From contig NC_015160.1 of assembly GCF_000190535.1 (NCBI RefSeq), positions 1,798,001 through 1,862,000 of the forward strand: a stretch of DNA of 64,000 nucleotides, in the 5' to 3' direction. This document shows, in pieces, positions 55,651 to 63,620 of this stretch. A program made the position numbers and the translations under genes. Every line of letters begins with the position of its first letter. Positions within the stretch are counted from its first letter, which is position 1. The DNA comes from Odoribacter splanchnicus DSM 20712. GTDB lineage: Bacteria > Bacteroidota > Bacteroidia > Bacteroidales > Marinifilaceae. The notes below the pieces were generated by a model. It was not told the origin of the DNA, did no database searches, and worked only from the letters and a program-made list of their open reading frames with translations.

Positions 55651-56787
55651 TTAGAATTCAGGAGAAACAGGAACGACAGTCCAGTCTGCCACATCCACAT
55701 TTAACTCCACGCAACGCTCAGGTTCGTCGAAATCACCATCCGTGAACGAGTAGAGCACCCGGTAGATCTTTCCTGATGTAAAGGCAGAAGCATTGGTAAA
55801 CTGTCCGCGTAAATAGAGAGGCACCTCTGAATTACTGTTCACACCGCGCAGGGCGAGCAACAACTCAGGATTCTTAGCAGCATCCGTCACGTGTGCTAAA
55901 CCGTAAGTGATGATTCCGGCGGCATCTTCTCCATCTTCAGCAGGATCGGTAATATCCGTACCATCTACGAATTTTTTCCCGCCGACAGCCAATTCTAAAT
56001 TCAATTCATCGGCCCACGGTGCGGAACGATCTTCGATCCAACCCCATACTTCCGTATGATCGATAGTTTCAAATACTTTAGTATCCTCCACAGGAAGTTT
56101 AGACACGAAATCAGACTGTGTATAGTAATTGTTCAATGCTATTTTCTGTAACTTGACAGAGGTATACTTGGGAACATCTCCCTCTTGGGTATACTGGAAT
56201 CCATAGATTTCGAAACGCGATACACGTGGCTCCAGGGTTACGTTCGCCGTGTAAACATTGTCATGAATTTCGCTCCCGTCAAGTTTTTTTTCTTCAAGCT
56301 CATCTTCACCATAAAGAGGATAGGTCGGGTGACCGCTTCCATTGTCATTCGGTATATGATCAACACGGGTTGCAATTGTAGAGTACTCCACGTCACCGAT
56401 ATTCCCCACGACAACGACTTTCGAGGTGGCAGCGGGCAGAAAATGATAGGTAATATCTTTTCCGTTCTCACCTATTTCAGCCCACTCAGAATCTGTTTTA
56501 CTGAAATAGACCTGTTGATCCTGATTCTCATACTGAGGAACGGTTTGCAGGTTGCCGGCAGCATCCACAAAGAACACCTTGAAATTTTCCAACGCAACCT
56601 GGGAACCACCTTTCATTGCATCACCCGTAGCACGTGACTTCACAGTCTTTTGGATATTAGGCAGTTTGATCGTCACACTTTTGGGCATAGTATCCGTTTT
56701 CACACCACCCTCATGCTCGTCCTTACTGCAAGAAACAAGTCCCATTGTAGCCACTAAGGCCATCAATACTAAATTTTTCACTTTCAT
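55651..56787 (-). CDS. Mfa1-like major fimbrillin
   Basis: This 378-residue lipoprotein precursor (LMALVATMGLVSCSKDE, Cys at about 20) is probably the shaft subunit. It has an N-terminal region with TVKSRATGDAMKGGSQVALE, where proteolytic cleavage after an Arg would expose the donor-strand groove, as known for FimA/Mfa1, and ends with CVELNVDVADWTVVPVSPEF, the expected C-terminal donor strand of the Mfa1 type. Sequence between is beta-rich. It lies between the DUF3868/OmpA gene and the Mfa2-like anchor gene. Confidence 0.85.
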   Translation of the reverse strand: MKVKNLVLMALVATMGLVSCSKDEHEGGVKTDTMPKSVTIKLPNIQKTVKSRATGDAMKGGSQVALENFKVFFVDAAGNLQTVPQYENQDQQVYFSKTDSEWAEIGENGKDITYHFLPAATSKVVVVGNIGDVEYSTIATRVDHIPNDNGSGHPTYPLYGEDELEEKKLDGSEIHDNVYTANVTLEPRVSRFEIYGFQYTQEGDVPKYTSVKLQKIALNNYYTQSDFVSKLPVEDTKVFETIDHTEVWGWIEDRSAPWADELNLELAVGGKKFVDGTDITDPAEDGEDAAGIITYGLAHVTDAAKNPELLLALRGVNSNSEVPLYLRGQFTNASAFTSGKIYRVLYSFTDGDFDEPERCVELNVDVADWTVVPVSPEF

Positions 56788-56817
56788 AAATACAAAAATT
56801 AATGGTTTTATTGAAAA

Positions 56818-58302
56818 TTATAATTGTTCTATTACTCCTTGTACTTGTGTCAGGTTATGCCGGGCCTCTTCCACCCCTGCTTCGGCGGCACGACGGAAAG
56901 CGTCTTCCGCTTTATAAGGCTTTCCGGCCCCGGCATAGGCAACTCCCAGGGTGTTGAGAAGCGTGGAATCTCTGAAGGTAACCTTCGAATATTCTAACAA
57001 TTGCACAGCCTTGTCATACTCCTTCTTTGCCATAGCCTCCAATGCCAGGTCGTTCAAGACGGCCGGTGCATCGGGGAAATAGCGGGCAGCCACCTGCATA
57101 ACTTTCCCGTATCCGGGTGATCCCTTCTCATAAGAAGCGGCCACTTTATACATCTCCGTCAAGCTCAGCAAATCGGGACGTTCGTCCACCATGCGCCGGG
57201 CCTCGTCGAGATTGAAGTTGCGAACATTGTATTCTATTTTATATTCATTACGCCGTAAAAGAGGATATATCTCGTTGAGCAGGCGATGATAGATGTCGGC
57301 AGGTACTAATTCCTGCAACTGTTTTTCACAGACATCACGGTCTCCTGTACATTCATCGATAATGCGCACGACCTCTCCACGTTTCAGAAGCCCTGGAAAC
57401 TTGTCCAGCACGAGACGGAAACCTTCCCAATCCTCACCTTTCCAATCGACGTGTATCATGGCAGGGTCGAACTTGTCATGGCGGCAAATATAGTCGGCCA
57501 ACGCTTTGGCACGATTCTCCGACAGTTTGAGGTTGTGAGCCACAGTACCCTCCGGAGAAGCGTAACCGGTAATAAAAATACCCGTGATGGAAACATCCTC
57601 GTTATCCTCGACTAGCTGAATCGAATGGGACACGGTATCCAATTCAGAACGATTATCCTTATATCCGGGAAGGATCCTGTAACTATCCTGACGAAACTGG
57701 AGACGCGCCGTACGGGTTTCAGCCCGGACTTTCACCGGTTCCGGTTCGGGCACAATCGTACAAATTCTGTAATCAGGGATGAAAGCGGGAAGAATATTCC
57801 CGGGCAGGACCTGTTCCGCTTTACCTTCCGAACAGTTTACACACCCATACACCTGCTCACGCAGTTCGATCCGCCCATCGAGCATCCAGTGTTCGTAAGG
57901 GACTGTCGCCAGATACTCGTACCCCTGATCTTTACCGTTACGGCGACGGATGACAACCTGTGCATTCTCGTCGTGATAAGGGGGAATATCTACACTTTCC
58001 AGACGCTGAGCCCGAAGATACATTTTGTTGCGGGCTTTACCGTCTATGACGATCGGTGGGAAAGCCGCTTCACGGTTTCCATCCTTGGATAGCAATATGG
58101 GAGTCAAGGCTATCGTATGCTGTGTCTTGATTTTAAGTTCACTCAAATCAACCAGCATGGTCAGTTGTACTTCTCTGCCTTTCTTGACAACTCCCCGGTT
58201 CTGTATCCCGATTTCGGCAAGGTAACTGATCTCGTTTTCAGCATGTATCACCTCCGGACAACATGCCAGTAACGCTAAGAATATGATATATAAATGTTTC
58301 AT
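56818..58302 (-). CDS. DUF3868 / OmpA-like protein of fimbrial operon
   Basis: This 494-residue exported protein has a signal peptide (about 1-21), a DUF3868 N-terminal domain (about 25-150, VQLTMLVDLSELKIKTQHTI), an OmpA-like peptidoglycan-binding region (about 235-330, ITGYASPEGTVAHNLKLSEN followed by RAKALADYICRH) and a C-terminal TPR-like helical part (about 370-490, VLNDLALEAMAKKEYDKAVQ). Such genes commonly precede fimbrillin genes in Bacteroidales and may help anchor the assembly system to peptidoglycan. The DUF3575 gene lies 12 bases upstream. Confidence 0.85.
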   Translation of the reverse strand: MKHLYIIFLALLACCPEVIHAENEISYLAEIGIQNRGVVKKGREVQLTMLVDLSELKIKTQHTIALTPILLSKDGNREAAFPPIVIDGKARNKMYLRAQRLESVDIPPYHDENAQVVIRRRNGKDQGYEYLATVPYEHWMLDGRIELREQVYGCVNCSEGKAEQVLPGNILPAFIPDYRICTIVPEPEPVKVRAETRTARLQFRQDSYRILPGYKDNRSELDTVSHSIQLVEDNEDVSITGIFITGYASPEGTVAHNLKLSENRAKALADYICRHDKFDPAMIHVDWKGEDWEGFRLVLDKFPGLLKRGEVVRIIDECTGDRDVCEKQLQELVPADIYHRLLNEIYPLLRRNEYKIEYNVRNFNLDEARRMVDERPDLLSLTEMYKVAASYEKGSPGYGKVMQVAARYFPDAPAVLNDLALEAMAKKEYDKAVQLLEYSKVTFRDSTLLNTLGVAYAGAGKPYKAEDAFRRAAEAGVEEARHNLTQVQGVIEQL

Positions 58303-58314
58303 CTTTTTCCGGTA

Positions 58315-58890
58315 TTACTTAATAATGTAGATAAGAGATATTCCCGCTTTCGTCGGGCCGAAATAATGCTTCTTCTGGTTACCCTTGAAACGACCGCAGG
58401 TCTTGCACTCGTACTTGTCGTACTTCGTGTAAATGTATCCGGCACCGATATTCGCTTCCAGATTCCAGCGTTTACCTAAAATCCACGTATAACCATAAGA
58501 AATACCGATCCCGGTGGCCCACCCCTCATAACGATGCTCTTGGGTAGACTTATTTTGGAAGGGAATCCGCACACCGCTGATATTGTATTCTGCAAACCCG
58601 GTATGAATACCGAAAAAATGTCCGTTGAAACGTTCGCACAACCAGTACCGGAATTCCGGCATCACCATCCAATGCTTGATCTTCTTATTATCGTCTTTAT
58701 TAAGGGTCCACGGATTATACCCCCCCACCAGATCGAGGGTTGTACGCTTGCCCAGCCCGAATTCAAACCCGATGTTGGGTGTTGAAGTGGCCCAATAAAG
58801 AAGATTGGTTTTAACCGCAATATCCTGCGCGCAGACAAGGTTTCCACACCACCACACGACAAGAAAAATTCCGAGGATTAATCTTTTCAT
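58315..58890 (-). CDS. DUF3575 outer-membrane protein, first gene of fimbrial operon
   Basis: This 191-residue protein has a signal peptide (MKRLILGIFLVVWWCGNLVC) and a beta-barrel-like remainder with the DUF3575 patterns DIAVKTNLLYWATSTPNIGF, EFRYWLCERFNGHFFGIH and GISYGYTWILGKRWNLEANI. DUF3575 and DUF3868 genes occur together ahead of Mfa-type fimbrillin genes. A CKTC pair is visible near the C-terminus. The operon promoter should lie in the preceding intergenic region. Confidence 0.85.
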   Translation of the reverse strand: MKRLILGIFLVVWWCGNLVCAQDIAVKTNLLYWATSTPNIGFEFGLGKRTTLDLVGGYNPWTLNKDDNKKIKHWMVMPEFRYWLCERFNGHFFGIHTGFAEYNISGVRIPFQNKSTQEHRYEGWATGIGISYGYTWILGKRWNLEANIGAGYIYTKYDKYECKTCGRFKGNQKKHYFGPTKAGISLIYIIK

Positions 58891-58918
58891 ATTTTCATTT
58901 TATCGTTATACCATTCGT

Positions 58919-58935
58919 TACCGGCCAAGCCGGTA
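58919..58935. promoter_or_regulatory. Perfect hairpin in fimbrial operon leader
   Basis: TACCGGC (58919-58925), CAA, GCCGGTA (58929-58935): a perfect 7-bp inverted repeat about 30 bases before the first ATG of the fimbrial operon. It could be an operator or a 5' UTR stem. Confidence 0.4.
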
Positions 58936-58983
58936 TGTATATTCACTCCACTTTATTTTCTTTAATATCGGTAAAACACAAAA

Positions 58984-59084
58984 TGTAATGTTGCCCCTGG
59001 CTGTATGTGTGTGTATGTATGTGTATGTATTTCTCTGTTTAAATACAGAAGAATAGAAAAGGTAATTCAGGGGCAAACATTACA
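58984..59084. repeat. Long inverted repeat flanking a TG/TATG microsatellite upstream of the fimbrial operon
   Basis: Arms TGTAATGTTGCCCCTG (58984-58999) and CAGGGGCAAACATTACA (59068-59084) pair over 16 bases with one bulged A. The 68 bases between hold a short TGTATG/TGTG microsatellite (59002-59030). The element is about 95 bases upstream of the DUF3575 start. It could be an invertible element, a MITE-like remnant or an RNA hairpin. No clear promoter match was found inside it. Confidence 0.6.
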
Positions 59085-59214
59085 TATTTTATCTGATATT
59101 TATACAATAGGACCAATAAAAAGGAACATTTTTATTGGTTGAAATTCGAAAAAAAGGAGGTCTTTATGATGAAGAGTTGACTTACTGAATATCAAATAAT
59201 TGAACTAAAAATAA

Positions 59215-59245
59215 AAAAGCCGATCTTATAAATAAGATGGCTTTA
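59215..59245 (-). terminator. Candidate terminator insulating the fimbrial operon
   Basis: On the minus strand AAAGCCATCTTAT and ATAAGATCGGCTTT pair with one bulged base and are followed by TTTTAT. It would stop transcripts entering from the broken sigma gene. Confidence 0.6.
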
Positions 59246-59733
59246 TGTATCAAAAAAAATAAGGTTCGTTTTCTATAGATAAAACTATAACTTTCTTTTC
59301 ATTAATATTATAATTACATTACAAATATAAATACTTTTTGGAATATGCAAAAATATAAATACAATTAATTTCATAATAGGTTCGTAAATCTGTTATAAAT
59401 TACTATGTTTTAATATATTATTTCATATAAAAAATATATGTTGTAATTGTAATTTTATCAGAAATTGATTTTAGTCTTTTTCATTATTTCGGTTGTAAAA
59501 ACTTTTGAATTCGTATCTCATAACGGTTGAAAAATACGTTGACCACTGACCGGCAGAAGTGACCGGGTCCCCACACACGAATACCGGAGACGGACAAGTA
59601 CTAAAAAATTCTACTCTTCCCGGCGCTAATCAGCCGATAGACCACATAAACCGATAGGATTTATCCCCCCTGAAGCAGAACCCTCCGGCAATAAAATCTC
59701 TACCCTTCGTTCCTTTGAATTTTCCTGTATTTT
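59246..59733. other. AT-rich intergenic region
   Basis: About 490 bases between the terminator and the broken sigma gene. The first 270 are very AT-rich with no frame of interest. The rest (about 59520-59730) is of average composition and holds short broken frames but no recognisable protein. If the fimbrial locus was inserted, its right-hand junction should lie here; no target duplication was identified. Confidence 0.4.
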
Positions 59734-60300
59734 TTATCGGAAAAAGAAAATAAACAACAAAGAAGTATATTGTCCCAATTGCTCCCGAAGAAATTTATAA
59801 GCCCTGTATTTTTGTTGTTTGACCGTATGTATCGTTATATTCAGGTCACAGGCAATCTCTTCTCCACTCTTCCCTTCAAGGCTCATCAGCATAATTTTTT
59901 TTCTTTCTTCGGGCAAGCGGTCGATCAATTCCCTCAATTTCCGGAATAACTCTTCCCGCACCACACTATAAAAATTTTCTTCCGACATTTCCCCTTCTTC
60001 TTCAAACCAGTGTTTTAGCCTTTCTTCTTCCACATTACGGTCACGCAAATATTTTAAAGCATTATTCCACACTGCACGGTATAAATAAACCGTCAAAGCT
60101 TTCCCATTCTCAAAGCGAACCGAACTATTCTACAAATTCACCAGGGTATTCTGAACAATATCGGGAACAACTTGTTCATCTGCCAAAATCCGGGAACTAT
60201 AATGACAAAGGGGAGCATAAAACGACTTGAAAAGTACTTTCCAGGCCTTTTCATCTTTTTGGTTTATTCCTTGAATCAATTCTTTCGTTTCTGGCAACAT
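59734..60300 (-). pseudogene. ECF sigma factor gene interrupted by an in-frame amber codon
   Basis: A frame of 188 codons starting MLPETKELIQGINQKDEKAW at 60300 is cut by TAG at 60130-60132 and continues in the same frame to 59734. Region 2 reads VVPDIVQNTLVNL-stop-NSSVRFENGKALTVYLYRAV, where the family normally has Trp, so a single TGG-to-TAG change explains it. Region 4 is intact (MSLEGKSGEEIACDLNITIH, TVKQQKYRAYKFLREQLG). No FecR gene follows directly. Unless the amber codon is suppressed, the protein ends inside region 2 and is inactive. Confidence 0.82.
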
Positions 60301-60442
60301 GATCCCAAGCTTTCGACAGCCGAAAATAGAAAATATATTTAAGAACAAAAAATAAGAAAGAAAAAACGCTGACCGGCAAAATTTCAATTCCGCCAATCAG
60401 CATACTGTTAATCGTAAAAAGTCAAAAGTCGGCCCCCATCGG

Positions 60443-61381
60443 TCATCGATAGGAGAACAAGCCTTCATTGCTTTCATCTTCGGCATTCGCGGCTATCCAG
60501 ACTTTAAAATCACCGGGTTCCGGTCCGTATTCCATTTTTAAATTATACATAGAAATTGTTTCGGGGGTAATCAAAAACTCAACGTTCCGGGTCTCCCCGG
60601 CCTTTAATGCCAACTTCTGATAAGTAGAATAGACATAAAATTCATACCTAAAAATCCATTCCCGCCGATTCAGTAAATCGATACCGAAACTGATACGGAA
60701 ACTCAAATCTTCGATTACCTCCCAAGTGAGATGTGCATTTCCCGTCACCCGGTCATCCCGGATATTCTTATTCAGGTAAGCGATCGTAGCCAACGGATTC
60801 CCGGTAGAAGAATTCTGAGAATCCGAGAAATCTCCTTCTTTATCGTAAGATTTAATAGTAAAGCTCAAACGGTAAGCCTGTCCGACTACCACCGGGGTTG
60901 CCATTACTTTTTTATCTAAAAGCAGCTGACATATTATGTCCGATCGTTATTTTTTCTCAGAGGTGATATTCATTATGCGCCCGCAACGTGAGCCGACGAT
61001 ATCCATTCTGTTTGATCACTTCTTTTTACTGGAAGAAACCGACACTCAAATTATAACTTACATTTTCAGCACCTCCACTCAAGCCAATCTGGTAATTCCT
61101 GACGGAATCAAGCCTGAAAATCTCGTCAAACCAATCAGTGCCTTTTTCTAGTAATTCGAGATGTGGATACGCAGGTTCTTCTCCCATAGCACCTTTGGCC
61201 AGAACCATGACTTCCGATAATGGCACCGATAGTTTCTTCCTTAACAACCACCGCAGCTCCGATAACGGATTCCCGGTCTTTTTTCTGTCACTTATCCCGT
61301 CACCGAAATTCTGTCCTGTCCGAAGAGTACTTCCGATAATAACAAAAGTGTACCGATCAAAAACAAGCCTCTTCCCTTCAT
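60443..61381 (-). pseudogene. Decayed SusC gene fused to the 3' end of a GH3 glycosidase gene
   Basis: Reading from 61381, a SusC start is visible (MKGRGLFLIGTLLLLSEVLF, then a carboxypeptidase-regulatory-like start DRISVTG) but stops and frameshifts follow within 30 codons. Barrel text reappears at GTDWFDEIFRLDSVRNYQIG, is stopped at 61026-61028, 60957-60959 and 60912-60914, changes frame, and continues NPLATIAYLNKNIRDDRVTG to about 60630. The last about 65 codons (KLALKAGETRNVEFLITPET, GPEPGDFKVWIAANAEDES) are instead the fibronectin-like C-terminus of a family 3 beta-glucosidase. This is the relic of a carbohydrate-uptake cassette after large deletions. Confidence 0.75.
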
Positions 61382-61463
61382 ATGTCTTAAATTTATCAGT
61401 AGTAATATAAATGAGTTACTCTCCCCCTTATTTCATCCGATTGCGATTTTCTTCAGCCTGTCG

Positions 61464-61494
61464 TTTGTTAGGGTTACAACTTTCCTTATATTTG
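61464..61494 (+). promoter_or_regulatory. Consensus Bacteroidota promoter of RyR-domain channel gene
   Basis: TTTG (61464-61467), 19 bases, TATATTTG (61487-61494): full match to both elements of the housekeeping promoter, 26 bases before the ATG at 61521. Confidence 0.8.
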
Positions 61495-61520
61495 CATATT
61501 TACATCCAATTTACGGTTTT

Positions 61521-63551
61521 ATGCGTTTATGGAAATGGTTAAAATTGGGGTTTGACCAGACTTTTTCGGGAGCCTGGTGGAAACAATTACTCTGGCTTAC
61601 CAGTGTGATCGTATTTTTCTTCGCGGGGATGTATATCCTGCGTCCCCAGGTCGGTATCTCCCCCCAGACGGAAAATGTCTTCACTTCTCCGGCAGAACAA
61701 GAAACCCAAAAACTGAATTTTTGGGATTTGGTAGAACTTTTTATCGATCCGGGAGGATTCGCCAATCAAAAAGAGGTCAACCGTCCTTATGCCTTATTGG
61801 TCGTACTGGCAGGCATGTTGTTACTTACGGGTATTTTAATTTCGGTATTTTCGAATATGCTGGAACGCCGGGTGGAACGTTTCCGCAAAGGCGACAGCCA
61901 TTATGCTTTTTCCAATCACATCATTATATTGGGTATCGACGATATGGTGCCTTATCTGATCCAGCAACTCCGACGAAATGCCGAGTATAAAAAATGCGAT
62001 ATCGTCGTATTGACCGTCGAAGATACCGAACAGGTGCGACTGAAATTCCATGCCGAACTGAACCGGAAAGAAGAAAGGAGACTGGTCATCCTGCACGGAC
62101 GGCGGGACTCGAAAGAAGAATTAAAAAAAGCCAGGGTTCATAAAGCGGAAAAATTGTTTATCTTAGGAGAAGCGAATGAATACGACCGGGATTCTTTAAA
62201 TATCGACTGTGTCAAACGTGTGGCAGAAATCTGTGAACAAACCAAACGTAAAAAACCACTCTGTTGTCATGTTTTATTCGAATATCAGGGTACTTTTTCG
62301 GTATTTCAGGTTTCGGATATCAGTCAGCAAATCAAACAATACATCGAATTTACTCCTTTCAATTTCTATGAGATCTGGGCTAGACGGGTTTTGGTAAAAT
62401 GCAGTGCGGAAAGTAACGGCACGATTCATTATTTCCCTCTGGACCGGGGAGGAATTAGCGAAAACTCGGAAAATTACGTTCATCTGGTCATTATCGGTAT
62501 GACCCGTATGGGTATAGCCCTGGCAATCGAAGCGGCCCATATCGCCCATTTCCCGAACTTCAAAACTCACCGGAAAAAAACGCGGATCACCTTTATCGAC
62601 CGGGAAGCCAGACGGGAAATGGATTTCTTCATGGGACGTTACCGTCATTTGTTCGACTTATCGGAAGCCCGGTTTATGGATTGTGAACAAGACAAGACAT
62701 TTCATCCCTGCCCCAGAACTTCGACAGCCGATTTTATCGATTTGGAATGGGATTTTATCCAGGGAAGGGCCGAATCCGAACCTGTCCAAACCTTATTAGG
62801 GCAATGGAGCGGTGAAAAAGATAAACTATTGACCATTGCCATCTGTTTTAATTTTCCGCATACCAGTCTTGCCCTCGGTCTTTATCTCCCGGATGCCGTC
62901 TATGCCCACCAGGTTCCGGTATTGATCCGCCAGGAAACCTCGGACACGATTCTACAAATCGTCAATTCTTCTATAAAATATCAGGCTTTACGGCCATTTG
63001 GAATGGTCAACCGCTGTTACGACCTGACGATGGAGAATTTATATCTGCCGAAATATATCAATTATGTCTACGACTATTTTTATCAACATGGGGTCAATCC
63101 CCCGGATCTCCCTTCCGAAAAAGAATTGACAGAAAAATGGAATAAGCTACGGGTAGTGAAACAATGGTCGAATATTTACAATGCCAGTTCTATAGCCACT
63201 AAGCTCCGCTCGATCGGAATCGCCTTACCTATGAAAGATAGAATGCGAGAACTCACTCCACATGAAATCGTTATCCTGGCAGAAGTAGAACACAACCGCT
63301 GGAATGTCGAGGAATTGTTAATGGGTTACCGGATTGTGACTCCCGAAGAAGAAAAAGAAATTGAAAAAAATATCGAATTGAAAAACGTATACAAGGAAAA
63401 ACGTACTGCCCACTATGACATCCGGCCTTATGAAGATTTACGGTCGGATGAAAGCGGTCGTTGTGCCAATGTCTACGACATCAGCATCACTTCGGCAATT
63501 CCTTTAATCCTCAACCATATACATACGCAAACCGATCAAGTGGAGGACTGA
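61521..63551 (+). CDS. Putative ion channel with NAD-binding (RCK-like) and RyR domains
   Basis: This 676-residue membrane protein begins with two hydrophobic helices (about 19-41, WLTSVIVFFFAGMYIL; and about 91-112, LLVVLAGMLLLTGILISVF) separated by a possible pore loop. Two cytoplasmic Rossmann-like domains follow: about 128-280 (SNHIIILGIDDMVPYLIQQL) and about 320-500 (VHLVIIGMTRMGIALAIEAA), as in RCK/TrkA-N and CASTOR/POLLUX-type channels. The C-terminal part (about 580-660) has the ryanodine-receptor RyR repeat pattern: VEHNRWNVEELLMGYR and AHYDIRPYEDLR. The gene stands alone behind a strong promoter. Ion and ligand are unknown. Confidence 0.85.
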   Translation: MRLWKWLKLGFDQTFSGAWWKQLLWLTSVIVFFFAGMYILRPQVGISPQTENVFTSPAEQETQKLNFWDLVELFIDPGGFANQKEVNRPYALLVVLAGMLLLTGILISVFSNMLERRVERFRKGDSHYAFSNHIIILGIDDMVPYLIQQLRRNAEYKKCDIVVLTVEDTEQVRLKFHAELNRKEERRLVILHGRRDSKEELKKARVHKAEKLFILGEANEYDRDSLNIDCVKRVAEICEQTKRKKPLCCHVLFEYQGTFSVFQVSDISQQIKQYIEFTPFNFYEIWARRVLVKCSAESNGTIHYFPLDRGGISENSENYVHLVIIGMTRMGIALAIEAAHIAHFPNFKTHRKKTRITFIDREARREMDFFMGRYRHLFDLSEARFMDCEQDKTFHPCPRTSTADFIDLEWDFIQGRAESEPVQTLLGQWSGEKDKLLTIAICFNFPHTSLALGLYLPDAVYAHQVPVLIRQETSDTILQIVNSSIKYQALRPFGMVNRCYDLTMENLYLPKYINYVYDYFYQHGVNPPDLPSEKELTEKWNKLRVVKQWSNIYNASSIATKLRSIGIALPMKDRMRELTPHEIVILAEVEHNRWNVEELLMGYRIVTPEEEKEIEKNIELKNVYKEKRTAHYDIRPYEDLRSDESGRCANVYDISITSAIPLILNHIHTQTDQVED

Positions 63552-63570
63552 TCATTTATTTTAGATTTTG

Positions 63571-63602
63571 TTTGTAAATTATCTGTTTATTAATTATACT
63601 TG
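63571..63602 (+). promoter_or_regulatory. Promoter of kelch-like lipoprotein gene
   Basis: TTTG (63571-63574), 20 bases, TATACTTG (63595-63602), one base from TAnnTTTG, 18 bases before the ATG at 63621. Confidence 0.55.
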
Positions 63603-63620
63603 TAAAAAAAAAACAAAATC

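Noticed and set aside
59002..59030. TGTATG microsatellite as a CRISPR or protein repeat
   Set aside because: The unit is 4-6 bases, with no spacers and no open frame; it is simple-sequence DNA inside an inverted repeat.
59734..60396. Two separate small genes for sigma region 2 and region 4
   Set aside because: Both frames are in the same register with only a TAG between them, so one interrupted gene is simpler.
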